NCBI GenBank assembly: GCA_902786285.1
Contig: CADABX010000006.1
Coordinates: 1-54,064, forward strand
Reading direction: 5' to 3'
Length of the DNA: 54,064 nt
Source: Oscillospiraceae bacterium
GTDB lineage: Bacteria > Bacillota > Clostridia > Oscillospirales > Acutalibacteraceae
Below the pieces are notes generated by a model. That model had not been told where the DNA came from and searched no databases. It saw nothing but the letters and a program-made list of their open reading frames with translations. Made by a program: the position numbers and the translations under genes. Positions 7,712-16,471 of this stretch are shown here, in pieces (the first letter of the stretch is position 1; each line of letters starts with the position of its first letter).

Positions 7712-9721
7712 TTATGCTTTTTGGATCAGCAATACCATATCCGTATCGTCCGGCCGCGTGCCGGCAAACCAGGTGCCGATGGCGGAGGCGCGGAACGTGC
7801 CGCTGTCCACCGTGACGCCGTGGATCGGGTCAAACCACTGATAGTTGTATTTGCCGAAAGGTACAAGAGAGCCGACCGTGCCGGTCAGGATGCCGCCGTC
7901 CTTTTTGGTGTTGAGGCGTTCGGCGATCGACGGATCAGTGTAGGAATAGAAGTACAAGACCATTTCGGTGTTCTTTTTGTTGCTGGCGCAGTAGGCATAG
8001 ACGTTGGAACTCGGCACGAAGTAGGCCCAGTTGTTGAAGCGCGGAATCAGGTTATACCATTCCGTTTGCTCCATAAAGGTACGCATATAGCCCATCTGAT
8101 AGGAGCTCGGATATTCCAGCGCGTCCGGCCAGTCGGGCGCCTGCTTTTCTTCGGGCCGGATCAGATCCACGCCGTCGTCGGACGGGATATCCTTCTGGAA
8201 TCCGTTGTGATACGCCCAGGTCGGTTGTCCGCCCCAGGAGCAGCCGTAAAGACCGGTGAGATACGACGCCCACGCCTGCGCTCTTGCGCCGTAGTTTTTG
8301 GTCCACAGATAGCAGTACAACCCTTCAAAGTTGACCACCGGCTTGCCCTGTCCGTTATACCAATAGTCGCGTGCGGACATATAGTCGTCGCGCTTGGTCA
8401 GATGCGGATGCCACTGCGCGGCATACATCGTATGTGCGTCAACATGACGGAATGCGGACGGCTGTGCGCCGGGGTACCAGATCATGTGCACTTCGCCGGT
8501 GCCAAGGCCGTTGCCGTAGGCCACGGTGTCGCCGGTGCTCTCCTGATGCGCGGTCACCGGATGGGCATACGGGTCATGCTTGCCGAGGTATTCCGCCAGA
8601 TATTTATACGGATTGTTGACGGCGTTCCATTCGGAGTTTTCGTCCTGATACGGGTCGTTGTCACATTCCTGACCGAGCGTCCAGATCGTGGGATAGGCGC
8701 TGTAGCGCGCCACCCAGTAGCGGGCGAGCAGCTCGAGATAGGCCTTCGCTTCGTCCGACACGTCAGGCATGGTGACCTTCTTGGTGCCGAGCATCCCTTT
8801 GATTTTCGGTTCGGTCCAGCCGCCGTGGGCGCGGATGGTCGGCGCCATGCCGCCCAGCGGCCAGAAGTATTCGGTGTTGGCGTGGGTCAGACCGGCGTCG
8901 GCAATGATCTCGAAATATTTGTCGAAAATATGGAAGCCTTCCATATCGCTTTCGTCCACACCGTCAATCACGTTATACTTGACGGAGCCGGGCTGGCTTT
9001 GCCAGACGGTGAAGCCCTGCGACACACGCTTGTCGCAAATTGTCTTCACCATCTCATACGATTCGTCACCCAGCTGCCAGTGGGTGTCGCCGAGATAACA
9101 GAACGGAGTGCCGTCCTCATAGGTCAGGTATTTCTGTCCGTAGCGGGTGGTGACAAAGCCGTGCTTGTATATTTCAAGGTCGCCGCTGTATTCGGAGCAT
9201 TCCACCAGCGCAGTCCTGTCGTGGAGACCGGCGTTGTCGGCGTCGGAGCAGACAGTCCTGCACTGCCACGTACCGGCCGCCGGGCAGACGAAGCGAGCGC
9301 GCCAGGTATCGCCGCCGTCCCAGAAGCACGGGATAGTGTAAAGTCTGCCGTTTCCGAACAGCAGCATGTCGACCGTGACGCCGCCGAACGGATCGTTATA
9401 GGTTTTTTCGCTTTCAAAGGCGAGCTCGACCGGCCGCCACGTTTCGGCGGTCAGCGATTGTTCGGCGTCGCCGTCAAACAGCGCTTTGTCCGACGCCGTG
9501 CCGGCCCTGTCGCGCGGATCGGCTTTTTGGATCCGGCTCTCGTCGGTCAGCGTGACAAGCTTGAGCAACTGCCCGAGCACATTGGCAACCGCGCCGCCGG
9601 CGCGTTCAAAGACGAGCGTGGCGGTGCTCGGCGCGGTCGCTGTGTCCGCGGCAAACGCGCAGGGTGTCAGCACGCCAAACAGCAGAAGTGTGGATAAAAC
9701 GAGCGCAACGATTCTTTTCAT
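7712..9721 (-). CDS. Secreted DUF5060/DUF4038 glycosidase-like protein
   Basis: A 669-residue protein with a clear signal peptide (MKRIVALVLS...PCAFAA), started at 9721 after a GGAGG site. Residues about 85-165 match the DUF5060 beta sandwich (WRPVELAFE, YNDPFGG, FWDGGDTW, GTWQC). Residues about 180-530 match the DUF4038 TIM barrel (FCYLGDTHW, TIWTLGQECDND, VVNFEGLYCY), the fold of apiosidase-like GH140 and related enzymes; likely catalytic acids are the Glu of GQECD and of NFEGL. The C-terminal part ends in a beta sandwich. It heads an operon with an exported metallophosphoesterase and a GH43 gene. The frame extends upstream of 9721 but contains no better ribosome-binding site and would cross a terminator. 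Confidence 0.82.
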   Translation of the reverse strand: MKRIVALVLSTLLLFGVLTPCAFAADTATAPSTATLVFERAGGAVANVLGQLLKLVTLTDESRIQKADPRDRAGTASDKALFDGDAEQSLTAETWRPVELAFESEKTYNDPFGGVTVDMLLFGNGRLYTIPCFWDGGDTWRARFVCPAAGTWQCRTVCSDADNAGLHDRTALVECSEYSGDLEIYKHGFVTTRYGQKYLTYEDGTPFCYLGDTHWQLGDESYEMVKTICDKRVSQGFTVWQSQPGSVKYNVIDGVDESDMEGFHIFDKYFEIIADAGLTHANTEYFWPLGGMAPTIRAHGGWTEPKIKGMLGTKKVTMPDVSDEAKAYLELLARYWVARYSAYPTIWTLGQECDNDPYQDENSEWNAVNNPYKYLAEYLGKHDPYAHPVTAHQESTGDTVAYGNGLGTGEVHMIWYPGAQPSAFRHVDAHTMYAAQWHPHLTKRDDYMSARDYWYNGQGKPVVNFEGLYCYLWTKNYGARAQAWASYLTGLYGCSWGGQPTWAYHNGFQKDIPSDDGVDLIRPEEKQAPDWPDALEYPSSYQMGYMRTFMEQTEWYNLIPRFNNWAYFVPSSNVYAYCASNKKNTEMVLYFYSYTDPSIAERLNTKKDGGILTGTVGSLVPFGKYNYQWFDPIHGVTVDSGTFRASAIGTWFAGTRPDDTDMVLLIQKA

Positions 9722-9763
9722 AGATCTCTCCTCCGTCCGGGCGATAGCGCCGAATTTTTCTTT

Positions 9764-9794
9764 ATTGTAGCATCCGCTGTCAAACAAATGTCCA
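9764..9794 (-). promoter_or_regulatory. Candidate promoter of the DUF4038-MPP-GH43 operon
   Basis: Read on the minus strand: TGGACA, a long 19-base spacer and an extended TGCTACAAT. The -10 is good, the -35 spacing poor. Confidence 0.4.
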
Positions 9795-9846
9795 ACAAAT
9801 TTGCCGAAAGCCGAAAAAAATTCAGCAAAAATGCAGCACACGACCA

Positions 9847-9880
9847 AAGAAAAAACACCGAAGCGTCCGGCTTCGGTGCT
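9847..9880 (-). terminator. Terminator of the beta-propeller-like gene
   Basis: On the minus strand, AGCACCGAAGCC, a four-base loop, GCTTCGGTG and six or more T. It separates the gene at 9925 from the operon starting at 9721. Confidence 0.85.
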
Positions 9881-9924
9881 GCTCATTTGCTCTTGCAGTA
9901 CGGATTCGGTTCCGCGGACCGCAT

Positions 9925-10746
9925 TCAGACGTCCGCGCCGTCCGGTTTGCTGTAGCGGCGGATGGCAAGCGTGAAGGGATAAAGCACGTCGAGCTGGTGG
10001 AAAAACGAGCCGTCCGCCATCGGGCAGATCGTGATACCCTCCGATTCCACCAGATTTTTGCCGGCGTCGCGCTCCATCACGAGCTTCGTCTCGCCGGTTG
10101 CCGGGTCGATGGCATAGATATGCTTTTTCGGCCAGGTGTCGTGGCAGGAGATATAGATCAGACCGCCCCACATTTCACCGCCCTGTGTGTGTTCCACCAC
10201 GCGGCTGATCGGGATGCTGCGGATGAAATCCAATGTGTCGATATGGAATTCGTTGATATGGTCGCAATGGTTGAAAAAACCGGTATAAAGCAGACGCTTT
10301 TCTTTGTCTGCCGCGCACCAGGGCAGATTGCCGTTCGGCTGGATCTCGGGGCCGAGGATCCGGTATTCGCCGGTGAATGCGAGCGTATCCGCGCTGAACA
10401 CGCCGATACACGGATGCTTGCTGTTCCTGTCTTCAATCGCAACATACAGCTTTCCTTCAAAATACGTGCAGCCGCCGTAATGATGAAAGCCCTTGTCCGC
10501 GAGCGCTTTCGGCAAATACTTTTTTCTTTTGAGCAGCACTTCGCCGGTTTGTATGTCGATTTTGGAAAGGCCGTGGAAGCCCAGCGGCAGAACGGTGCCG
10601 GTGCAATAGTAGTACCGTCCGTCGTTTGTAATGCCCTGCGCGGACGCGAAAAAGTCGGTGCCGGTATAGTAGCGGCTGCCGACAAGACGGATGCCGTCGG
10701 TCAGCGATTTGCCGCTGAAATCCAAATGCTTCAATGATTCCTTCAT
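9925..10746 (-). CDS. Uncharacterised beta-propeller-like protein
   Basis: A 273-residue soluble protein, started at ATG 10746 after AAAAGGAG; an in-frame upstream start lies inside the promoter. The sequence has repeated short strands of the type 'LYVAIEDRNSKHPCIGVFSA', 'GLIYISCHDTWPKKHIYAID', each ending in an aspartate plus T/L, which suggests a propeller of about five or six blades. I recognise no catalytic motif and no family name. It has its own promoter and terminator and lies between a sugar transporter and a glycosidase operon, so a role in sugar or glycan metabolism is possible but unproven. No signal peptide is present. Confidence 0.8.
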   Translation of the reverse strand: MKESLKHLDFSGKSLTDGIRLVGSRYYTGTDFFASAQGITNDGRYYYCTGTVLPLGFHGLSKIDIQTGEVLLKRKKYLPKALADKGFHHYGGCTYFEGKLYVAIEDRNSKHPCIGVFSADTLAFTGEYRILGPEIQPNGNLPWCAADKEKRLLYTGFFNHCDHINEFHIDTLDFIRSIPISRVVEHTQGGEMWGGLIYISCHDTWPKKHIYAIDPATGETKLVMERDAGKNLVESEGITICPMADGSFFHQLDVLYPFTLAIRRYSKPDGADV

Positions 10747-10783
10747 GGGTTGTTCTCCTTTTTTCGGGGATTTGCGTTGTTTC

Positions 10784-10813
10784 ATCTTATCATGTTCGCG
10801 AAATGATTGTCAA
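10784..10813 (-). promoter_or_regulatory. Promoter of the beta-propeller-like gene
   Basis: Minus strand: TTGACA (10813-10808), 18-base spacer, TAAGAT (10789-10784) with a TG two bases upstream. Confidence 0.75.
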
Positions 10814-10845
10814 TGTTTTTTGGCAAAAACCGGTCGCTCCGCCGC

Positions 10846-10872
10846 AAAAAAACCGGCCGCATCCGGCCGGGC
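10846..10872 (-). terminator. Terminator of the GPH transporter gene
   Basis: Minus strand: CCGGCCGGATGCGGCCGG hairpin followed by seven T, just after the transporter stop codon. Confidence 0.82.
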
Positions 10873-10883
10873 ATCAGGCAGCT

Positions 10884-12209
10884 TCAGTTTTCCGCGGCCG
10901 CGCCGATTTGCTTCGGATAGAAGAAAAACGGAACACAGGCGGCAAGCGAGCTCAGTGCAGGAATCAGTGAAATGGACAGAAACACCGTGTCCTTCATGTG
11001 CGTTGTGATCGCGACGCCGGATTCATAACCCACCGAAACGATGATCAACGAGAACACACCGGTGGCGACAGCGGTCATGATCTTGCTCGAAAACGTCAGA
11101 CCGGAGAAGCAAACGCCTTCGCGGTTCCGGCCGGTCCGGTATTTGATCTCGTCCACGGCGTCGGCGATCATCGCGGTTTGCGTGACCATAAACACGCCGC
11201 CGAGCAGCCCGTTCAGCAGCACCATGATCATCAGACCGATCAGGCTCTCGTAACCGACAAAATACATGGCGACAAAGACGGCGGCAGACAGCAGATTGGA
11301 GCCGATCATCGTCTTTTTGTTGCCGAATTTTTTCGTGAGCAGCGGTGTGAACAGCGACGCCGCCAGCATGCCGATGATGATCATTGCCCCGAGATACATA
11401 TACAGGTTTTCATCGTTCATCACAATAATGGCAAACACGGAGCCGGCCACCTGGATCATGTTTTTGCCGAAGGCCAGAAAGCTTCCGAGCAAAACGATGA
11501 GCAGCGGGCGGCAGGAGACCGTTGTGCGAAAAATGTCGCGCAAGGTCACATTTTCGTCCATGTGATCGTTCTTTTCCTTTGTAAAGAAGAACGCCAGCAA
11601 AAACAATCCCATACCGACCACGGAAATGATGAGCGCCGCCAGCGTCCAGCCGCTGCCGGTGGCTTCCGCCGCGCCCTTGCCGCTGCAGAGCTTTGCAAGC
11701 TGATAACCGAACAGAGTTACAAGGCCGAGGGTCAGCATCTGCGCCGCGCGGGTCACGCCGATCGCCTTTGTGCGCTCGTTCGGATCATTGGAAAGGCGCG
11801 ACGCAAGACCCCAGTAGGGTACGTCGCAAAGGGTATAGAAGGTTTCCCAGATCAGATAGACCACAGCAAAATAGACCAGCTTCATCGTCTCGCTGAACGA
11901 TTGCGGAATCGAAAAGATCAGCGTTGTGAGCACGGCGATGGGCACGGCGGTGATCAGGATATACGGGCGCAGTTTGCCGAACCGGGTGTGGGTCTTGTCC
12001 ACGACCACGCCCATGATCGGATCGTTGACCGCGTCCCAGATCTTTGACGCCGTCATAAACACACCGAGTGCAGCAACGCCTTTTGCGGTCAGCCCCACGG
12101 CCGAGGAATACATATAGGTGAGCAGAAATGTGCCGATGAGCGTATTTACCATGTTTTGTCCGGCGCCGGCAACAGCGAACGCCGCTTTTTCTTTTCTGGT
12201 AATATCCAT
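10884..12209 (-). CDS. GPH/MFS-type sugar:cation symporter
   Basis: A 441-residue, roughly 12-helix membrane protein of the glycoside-pentoside-hexuronide symporter group. Typical landmarks are KIWDAVNDPIMGVVVDKT with RFGKLRPYIL (the conserved loop between helices 2 and 3) and the late DAVDEIKYRTGRNREG motif. I start it at ATG 12209 after GGGGAGGAAAGG; an in-frame extension upstream is rich in Cys and Arg and lacks a ribosome-binding site. It is monocistronic with a terminator. Likely imports a disaccharide or glycoside from the glycan degradation around it; substrate unknown. Confidence 0.9.
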   Translation of the reverse strand: MDITRKEKAAFAVAGAGQNMVNTLIGTFLLTYMYSSAVGLTAKGVAALGVFMTASKIWDAVNDPIMGVVVDKTHTRFGKLRPYILITAVPIAVLTTLIFSIPQSFSETMKLVYFAVVYLIWETFYTLCDVPYWGLASRLSNDPNERTKAIGVTRAAQMLTLGLVTLFGYQLAKLCSGKGAAEATGSGWTLAALIISVVGMGLFLLAFFFTKEKNDHMDENVTLRDIFRTTVSCRPLLIVLLGSFLAFGKNMIQVAGSVFAIIVMNDENLYMYLGAMIIIGMLAASLFTPLLTKKFGNKKTMIGSNLLSAAVFVAMYFVGYESLIGLMIMVLLNGLLGGVFMVTQTAMIADAVDEIKYRTGRNREGVCFSGLTFSSKIMTAVATGVFSLIIVSVGYESGVAITTHMKDTVFLSISLIPALSSLAACVPFFFYPKQIGAAAEN

Positions 12210-12444
12210 GGTCCTTTCCTCCCCAAAACAGGATAGGTGTGCGCTTTTGAAACCCTGCAGAGCCTGCGGGCGGCCGGAGCAGCGGACAGATCCTACAGAC
12301 ACAGTTTACTAAATGCCGCCGTAAAAAGCAATCCCTTCCGGGCATATTGCGCAGAAAATCATCAATTTTCGGGCTGAAACAGCAGGCCGGCTGGCGCAGC
12401 GGAGCCGTTTTTGTGCCGGTCGGGCAACAGGACTTCCATAAAAG

Positions 12445-12479
12445 AAAAAAGACCGGATCCAAACGGATTACCGGCCTTT
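12445..12479 (-). terminator. Terminator of tRNA-Arg(CCT)
   Basis: Minus strand: GGCCGG and ATCC pair with GGAT and CCGGTC around a small bulge, followed by six T. Confidence 0.62.
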
Positions 12480-12554
12480 TGGCACCCCCTGCGGGAATCG
12501 AACCCACAACTAACCCTTAGGAGGGGTTTATTATATCCATTTAACTAAGGAGGC
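12480..12554 (-). tRNA. tRNA-Arg (anticodon CCT)
   Basis: On the minus strand, acceptor arm GCCTCCT pairs fully with AGGGGGT (two G-T wobbles), D stem GTTA/TAAT, anticodon stem AACCC/GGGTT around loop CTCCTAA, and T arm GTGGG-TTCGATT-CCCGC. The discriminator is G and CCA is encoded. It reads the rare AGG codon. It has its own promoter with an unusual inverted repeat and its own terminator. Confidence 0.95.
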
Positions 12555-12562
12555 GTGATTTC

Positions 12563-12594
12563 GGACGCATTTGATTTTATCACCAAATGCGTCC
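12563..12594. promoter_or_regulatory. Operator-like inverted repeat around the tRNA-Arg(CCT) -10 box
   Basis: GGACGCATTTG at 12563-12573 and CAAATGCGTCC at 12584-12594 are perfect 11-bp arms with a 10-base centre that contains the -10 box of the tRNA promoter. Most of it would not be in the transcript, so a protein-binding site is more likely than an RNA hairpin. Confidence 0.6.
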
Positions 12595-12602
12595 GTTGTC
12601 AA
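12574..12602 (-). promoter_or_regulatory. Promoter of tRNA-Arg(CCT)
   Basis: Minus strand: TTGACA (12602-12597), 17-base spacer, TGATAAAAT with -10 TAAAAT at 12579-12574. Confidence 0.82.
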
Positions 12603-12621
12603 CTGTTCCGTTTGGTTCTGT

Positions 12622-13611
12622 TCAATAGGTGAAGGTCCAGTTTTGCGTGCTGAAGCCCTCAAAGCTGGCTGTGCCGGCCAAAAAGCCCATCTTTGCCGCG
12701 CCGGAGCCGTCCATCGGCAGATGGATCTGCAGCTGGCGCACGCGGCCGTCGCTGTCCACGGTCACGGTTACGGACGAGCCGGGGTAGTGCATACGGGCGT
12801 CGGTGATGGTGGCGCCGGGCATCTGGAGATCCGTCATCTTCAGATAGCCGATCGCCTGCGAATTATAGGTCGGCACCGGCTGCGCAAGGGTGGCGGACTC
12901 CTCCTTGAGCTTGATCGTGTAGGTGGTAAAGGCGCCGTTTTGCGCGGCGGACGCGGAGGCCACGCCGGCTTCCGGCAACGTGAAGGCCGCGTCGGTGGGC
13001 GGGATCACCTGGTTCGGCGTCACTTCGCCTTCATCCTTGATTTCTTTGCCGCTGTCGTCAACGCCGACCGCTTTGCCGTCCTTGAAAGCGTAGGTCACGA
13101 TTTTGTCGCCGGCCTTTTTGCTGATAAAGGAATTGATCAGATTGATGGCGGATTTTGCCGAGCAGTCTGTGATCTGGATGGAGATGGTCTCCTGGTTGCG
13201 TGCGGTCATGTTTTTGGCTGTTTTCAGCTTGTTGATCGCTTCGGTCGCGCGCTGCAACACCTGCGTTTTGGAAAGTTTGGAAGCGTCAGCGGCGGTGGGC
13301 GCGGTCTTTTGGGTTGTTGTTTCTTTTTCGGTCGGTGCCGCTGCAACCTCGTTGTCCGGATAGGTGGTGATCACGTCGATCGCGTTGCCGATCGAGGGAG
13401 TCGGCGCGGTGTCGGATGCCGCAGCCGGTGCGGCGGTTGTCGTTGGCGCTGTCGTCGTTGGTGCGGTCGGTTCGGTCTGCGGCTGCACCTGCTGTGTGCC
13501 GAGCTCGGCGGAGATCTTTTGCTTTTCCACATAGGAGCCGATCTCGAACCCCATGAAAAACAGCCAGAGCGCGAGAATGGCGGCGATGACGGCCTTGAGT
13601 TCTTTTCGCAT
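12622..13611 (-). CDS. Membrane-anchored or secreted protein with Thr/Pro/Ala linker, unknown function
   Basis: A 329-residue protein. A short basic start (MRKELKAV) and one hydrophobic segment (about residues 8-24) act as a signal anchor. A low-complexity Thr-Ala-Pro linker follows (about 38-75), then a soluble region containing VLQRATEAINKLKTAKN and two beta-rich segments ending in STQNWTFTY. I do not recognise the folded domain. Start chosen at 13611 after AAAGGA; ten further codons upstream are in frame but poorly supported. It has its own promoter. The layout (anchor, flexible linker, small beta domain) resembles cell-surface sensor or lipid-binding-type domains, but no function can be assigned. 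Confidence 0.8.
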   Translation of the reverse strand: MRKELKAVIAAILALWLFFMGFEIGSYVEKQKISAELGTQQVQPQTEPTAPTTTAPTTTAAPAAASDTAPTPSIGNAIDVITTYPDNEVAAAPTEKETTTQKTAPTAADASKLSKTQVLQRATEAINKLKTAKNMTARNQETISIQITDCSAKSAINLINSFISKKAGDKIVTYAFKDGKAVGVDDSGKEIKDEGEVTPNQVIPPTDAAFTLPEAGVASASAAQNGAFTTYTIKLKEESATLAQPVPTYNSQAIGYLKMTDLQMPGATITDARMHYPGSSVTVTVDSDGRVRQLQIHLPMDGSGAAKMGFLAGTASFEGFSTQNWTFTY

Positions 13612-13660
13612 CTTGGTTTCCTTTCCCGGCTTCGCCGGCAATAGATTCTCAGGTACTTAT

Positions 13661-13689
13661 ACCATACTGAAAAACGCCGCAGTTGTCAA
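13661..13689 (-). promoter_or_regulatory. Promoter of the anchored Thr/Pro-linker protein
   Basis: Minus strand: TTGACA (13689-13684), 17-base spacer, TATGGT (13666-13661). Confidence 0.68.
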
Positions 13690-13728
13690 GAGAAAGCGTG
13701 CAAAAAGAACCATCCTTTTTCTGCCGGA

Positions 13729-14823
13729 TCAGCCCGTTTTTGACAGTTGTTCGTTAAAGATGCGGGCAACCAGCGCGTCCGTTTCCCGCTGCATGCGCGC
13801 AAAGTCCATGGCTTCGATATAGATTCGCTCGAGCTTGTCGTGGGTCTCTTTGGCTTTTTGCAGCATCTCGATGCTCTCGTCGACGAGCGCGCGCTGCAGC
13901 TTTTGCTGAAACAGCAGCTTTTGTTTGTGACCGCGGACGGCGTCGGAGTGCAAAAACCGCTCCATGTGCAGCGTGCGCGCCGCGGGCAGAGCGGCCGTCT
14001 GCGGTGTTTTGCGGAAAAGCGCCACCGCACCCTCCGGCAGCAGCAGCCCCAGCGGATCGCCGTGGGGATCCAGCGGATCGAGTGCGAGCGTCACATCATA
14101 GCCGTGCGCGAGTGCGCGGGCGGCGATGCGCTGCAGCAGCATGCCGGCCGCCGGAGAAAACGGATCGTCGAGCAGAAGGATTTCCGTGGCGGCCGCTGCG
14201 ACCGTGTCGGCAAAAAAGACTTCGCCCTGCGGGGTAACGGCGCTCAGAAAGCGGCGGGTCGTTTTGCCGGGCGCGCATTTTTTATTCGGCAGCATCCGCT
14301 TGCAAAAACGCAGGGCATAGCCGTTCAGCTTTTCCTCCAGCACCTGCGGCGCAAGAAACTGCAGCGACGACAGTCGCAGTGCACCGGCGGCAGCAAGAAA
14401 CCGCACGCTGCGGCGGTGATACAGCGCGCATTCGAGCGTATATTTGCGGATCTCGTCCGCCGTGTCATGCAGCTTCTTTTCGTCCCAGTAGGCGCCGAGG
14501 TTGATGATGTTTTCGCATGCGCCGGGGAACCGCGGCTCCACCACATGCGGCGCCGTGCCGTCGCAGACAAAGAGCGACAGCGCCGGCACCGCCACGGCGT
14601 CGAGGCTCGACGGGTCGCTGCTGCAATGGACGCGCTCGGTATCAAAGCCGTGCGCTTCCGCCGTGGCGGCGATTTTTTTCATCAGCGTCGATTTGCCGCA
14701 GCCCGGGCCGCCCTTGATGATATGCAGATTGTGGTCTTTGTACGGATCATACAGTTCGTCGAACAGCGACACAAACCCGTGCGGGGTGTTGGCGCCGAGA
14801 AAACTGTGTGTTTGATATGCCAT
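13729..14823 (-). CDS. P-loop ATPase of unknown role (PRK06851-like)
   Basis: A 364-residue soluble NTPase. Walker A is IIKGGPGCGKSTLMKKI near residues 33-50; the partner acidic motif is likely ILLLDDPFSP near the middle. The opening HSFLGANTPHGFVSLFDEL and the repeated use of the same phrases are typical of a conserved Firmicutes ATPase family with a duplicated, partly degenerate ATPase half; its substrate is not known to me. The last about 80 residues are helical and charged and may form a coiled coil (LQRALVDESIEMLQKAKETHDKLE). Start at 14823 after GGGAGG; the in-frame extension upstream is arginine/lysine rich without a ribosome-binding site. Transcribed divergently from galT. Confidence 0.78.
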   Translation of the reverse strand: MAYQTHSFLGANTPHGFVSLFDELYDPYKDHNLHIIKGGPGCGKSTLMKKIAATAEAHGFDTERVHCSSDPSSLDAVAVPALSLFVCDGTAPHVVEPRFPGACENIINLGAYWDEKKLHDTADEIRKYTLECALYHRRSVRFLAAAGALRLSSLQFLAPQVLEEKLNGYALRFCKRMLPNKKCAPGKTTRRFLSAVTPQGEVFFADTVAAAATEILLLDDPFSPAAGMLLQRIAARALAHGYDVTLALDPLDPHGDPLGLLLPEGAVALFRKTPQTAALPAARTLHMERFLHSDAVRGHKQKLLFQQKLQRALVDESIEMLQKAKETHDKLERIYIEAMDFARMQRETDALVARIFNEQLSKTG

Positions 14824-14914
14824 AAAAAGCCTCCCATGTCGTTTCTTGCTCCATCCTATTCGTTTTGACAACGGTTTGTCACAATTTTTTTACAGAAAAT
14901 TAGGCGGGCGGGGC

Positions 14915-14943
14915 TACCATTTCCGGCCGCAGTGTTGTATAAT
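14915..14943 (+). promoter_or_regulatory. Candidate promoter of galT
   Basis: Perfect TATAAT at 14938-14943, 25 bases before the galT start. The -35 (TACCAT at 14915-14920) is weak, which may mean activator dependence. Confidence 0.5.
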
Positions 14944-14967
14944 ATTTCCAAACTGGAGGAATGTACG

Positions 14968-16455
14968 ATGATTGATATGAACATCCGACAACTCATTGCC
15001 TACGCGATCGACCGCGAGCTGATCGACCCGCGCGACAGCCGCTGGGCGGTGAACCGTCTGCTGGAGGTGCTGGGACTGGACGCGATCGAAGACGGCGAAA
15101 TCCCGACGGAGATCCCGCCGCTCGAAGAGATTCTGGCGCCGATGCTGGACGACGCGGCCGCACGCGGCTTGATTGAAAACAGCACCACGAGCCGCGATCT
15201 GTTTGACACCAAACTGATGGGCGCCTTGACGCCGCCGCCGTCTCAGGTGATCGACAAGTTCCAGTCGCTCTATGCCGAATCCCCGGAAAAGGCCACGGAT
15301 TTCTTCTACCGCTTCAGCCGCGACACGGACTATATCCGCCGTTACCGCGTGAAGAAGGATCTGAAGTGGAAGACCGAAACGCCCTATGGCGAGCTGGACA
15401 TCACGGTGAATCTTTCCAAACCGGAAAAGAGCCCCGAAGAGATTGCCGCCGCCAAAAAAGCGAAGCAGGGCGGCTACCCGAAATGTCTGCTCTGTCCCGA
15501 AAACGAGGGCTACGCCGGCCGGCTGAACCATCCCGCACGGCAAAATCACCGCATTTTGCCGATCACGGTGGACGGCAGCGCGTGGGGCTTTCAGTATTCG
15601 CCCTATGTCTATTACAACGAGCACTGCATCGTGTTCAACACGCAGCATATCCCGATGAAGATCGACCGCAGCGCGTTCAACAAGCTGCTCGATTTTATCA
15701 CACTGTTCCCGCATTACTTCATCGGCTCCAACGCCGATCTGCCGATCGTGGGCGGTTCCATTCTGACGCACGAGCATTTCCAGGGCGGCCGCTATGAATT
15801 CGCCATGGCGAAGGCGCCGGTGGAGGAAGCGTTCACCGTTTCCGGTTTTGACGCAGTTGATTGCGGCATCGTGCGCTGGCCGATGTCCGTCATCCGGCTG
15901 CAAAGCGCCGACCGCGCGCAGTTGGTCGATCTTGCGGACCGTATCCTCGGCAAATGGCGCGCCTATACGGACGCGGACGCATTCATTTTCAGCGAAACCG
16001 ACGGCGAACCGCACAACACCATCACGCCGATTGCCCGGATGCGCGACGGCAAATACGAGCTCGACCTTGTGCTGCGCAACAACATCACGACCGACGAGCA
16101 TCCGCTGGGCGTGTTCCATCCGCACAAGGAGCTGCACCATATCAAAAAAGAGAATATCGGCCTGATCGAAGTCATGGGCCTGGCCGTGCTGCCGGCCCGG
16201 CTCAAAAACGAACTGGCGCTGCTGGCCGACGCGCTGCTGTCCGGCGCCGATATTTCGGCGGATGAAACGCTCAAAAAGCACGCCGACTGGGTAAAGAAGC
16301 TGCGCGAAAGCTATACGTTTACCCCCGACAATGTCAACGGGATTTTGCAAAAGGAAGTCGGCGTCGTGTTTGCCGAGGTGCTCGAACACGCGGGCGTCTT
16401 TAAACGAAACGACAGCGGACGCGCCGCGTTCCGCCGCTTTATCGCATCGATCTGA
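14968..16455 (+). CDS. galT: UDP-glucose-hexose-1-phosphate uridylyltransferase, class II
   Basis: A 495-residue GalT of the class found in Firmicutes. It exchanges UMP between UDP-glucose and galactose-1-phosphate in the Leloir pathway. Landmarks are CLLCPENEGYAGRLNHPARQNHR, then NEHCIVFNTQHIPM, and the active-site HEHFQGGRY around residue 270, plus HPHKELHHIKKENIGLIEVMG. Start at ATG 14968 after GGAGGA; a TTG-like start 12 codons upstream overlaps the promoter. The next gene follows after 16 bases, so the two may be cotranscribed. Its presence indicates that galactose is released by the neighbouring glycosidases. galK and galE are not in this window. Confidence 0.95.
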   Translation: MIDMNIRQLIAYAIDRELIDPRDSRWAVNRLLEVLGLDAIEDGEIPTEIPPLEEILAPMLDDAAARGLIENSTTSRDLFDTKLMGALTPPPSQVIDKFQSLYAESPEKATDFFYRFSRDTDYIRRYRVKKDLKWKTETPYGELDITVNLSKPEKSPEEIAAAKKAKQGGYPKCLLCPENEGYAGRLNHPARQNHRILPITVDGSAWGFQYSPYVYYNEHCIVFNTQHIPMKIDRSAFNKLLDFITLFPHYFIGSNADLPIVGGSILTHEHFQGGRYEFAMAKAPVEEAFTVSGFDAVDCGIVRWPMSVIRLQSADRAQLVDLADRILGKWRAYTDADAFIFSETDGEPHNTITPIARMRDGKYELDLVLRNNITTDEHPLGVFHPHKELHHIKKENIGLIEVMGLAVLPARLKNELALLADALLSGADISADETLKKHADWVKKLRESYTFTPDNVNGILQKEVGVVFAEVLEHAGVFKRNDSGRAAFRRFIASI

Positions 16456-16471
16456 GAAAGGAGTTTTCCAA

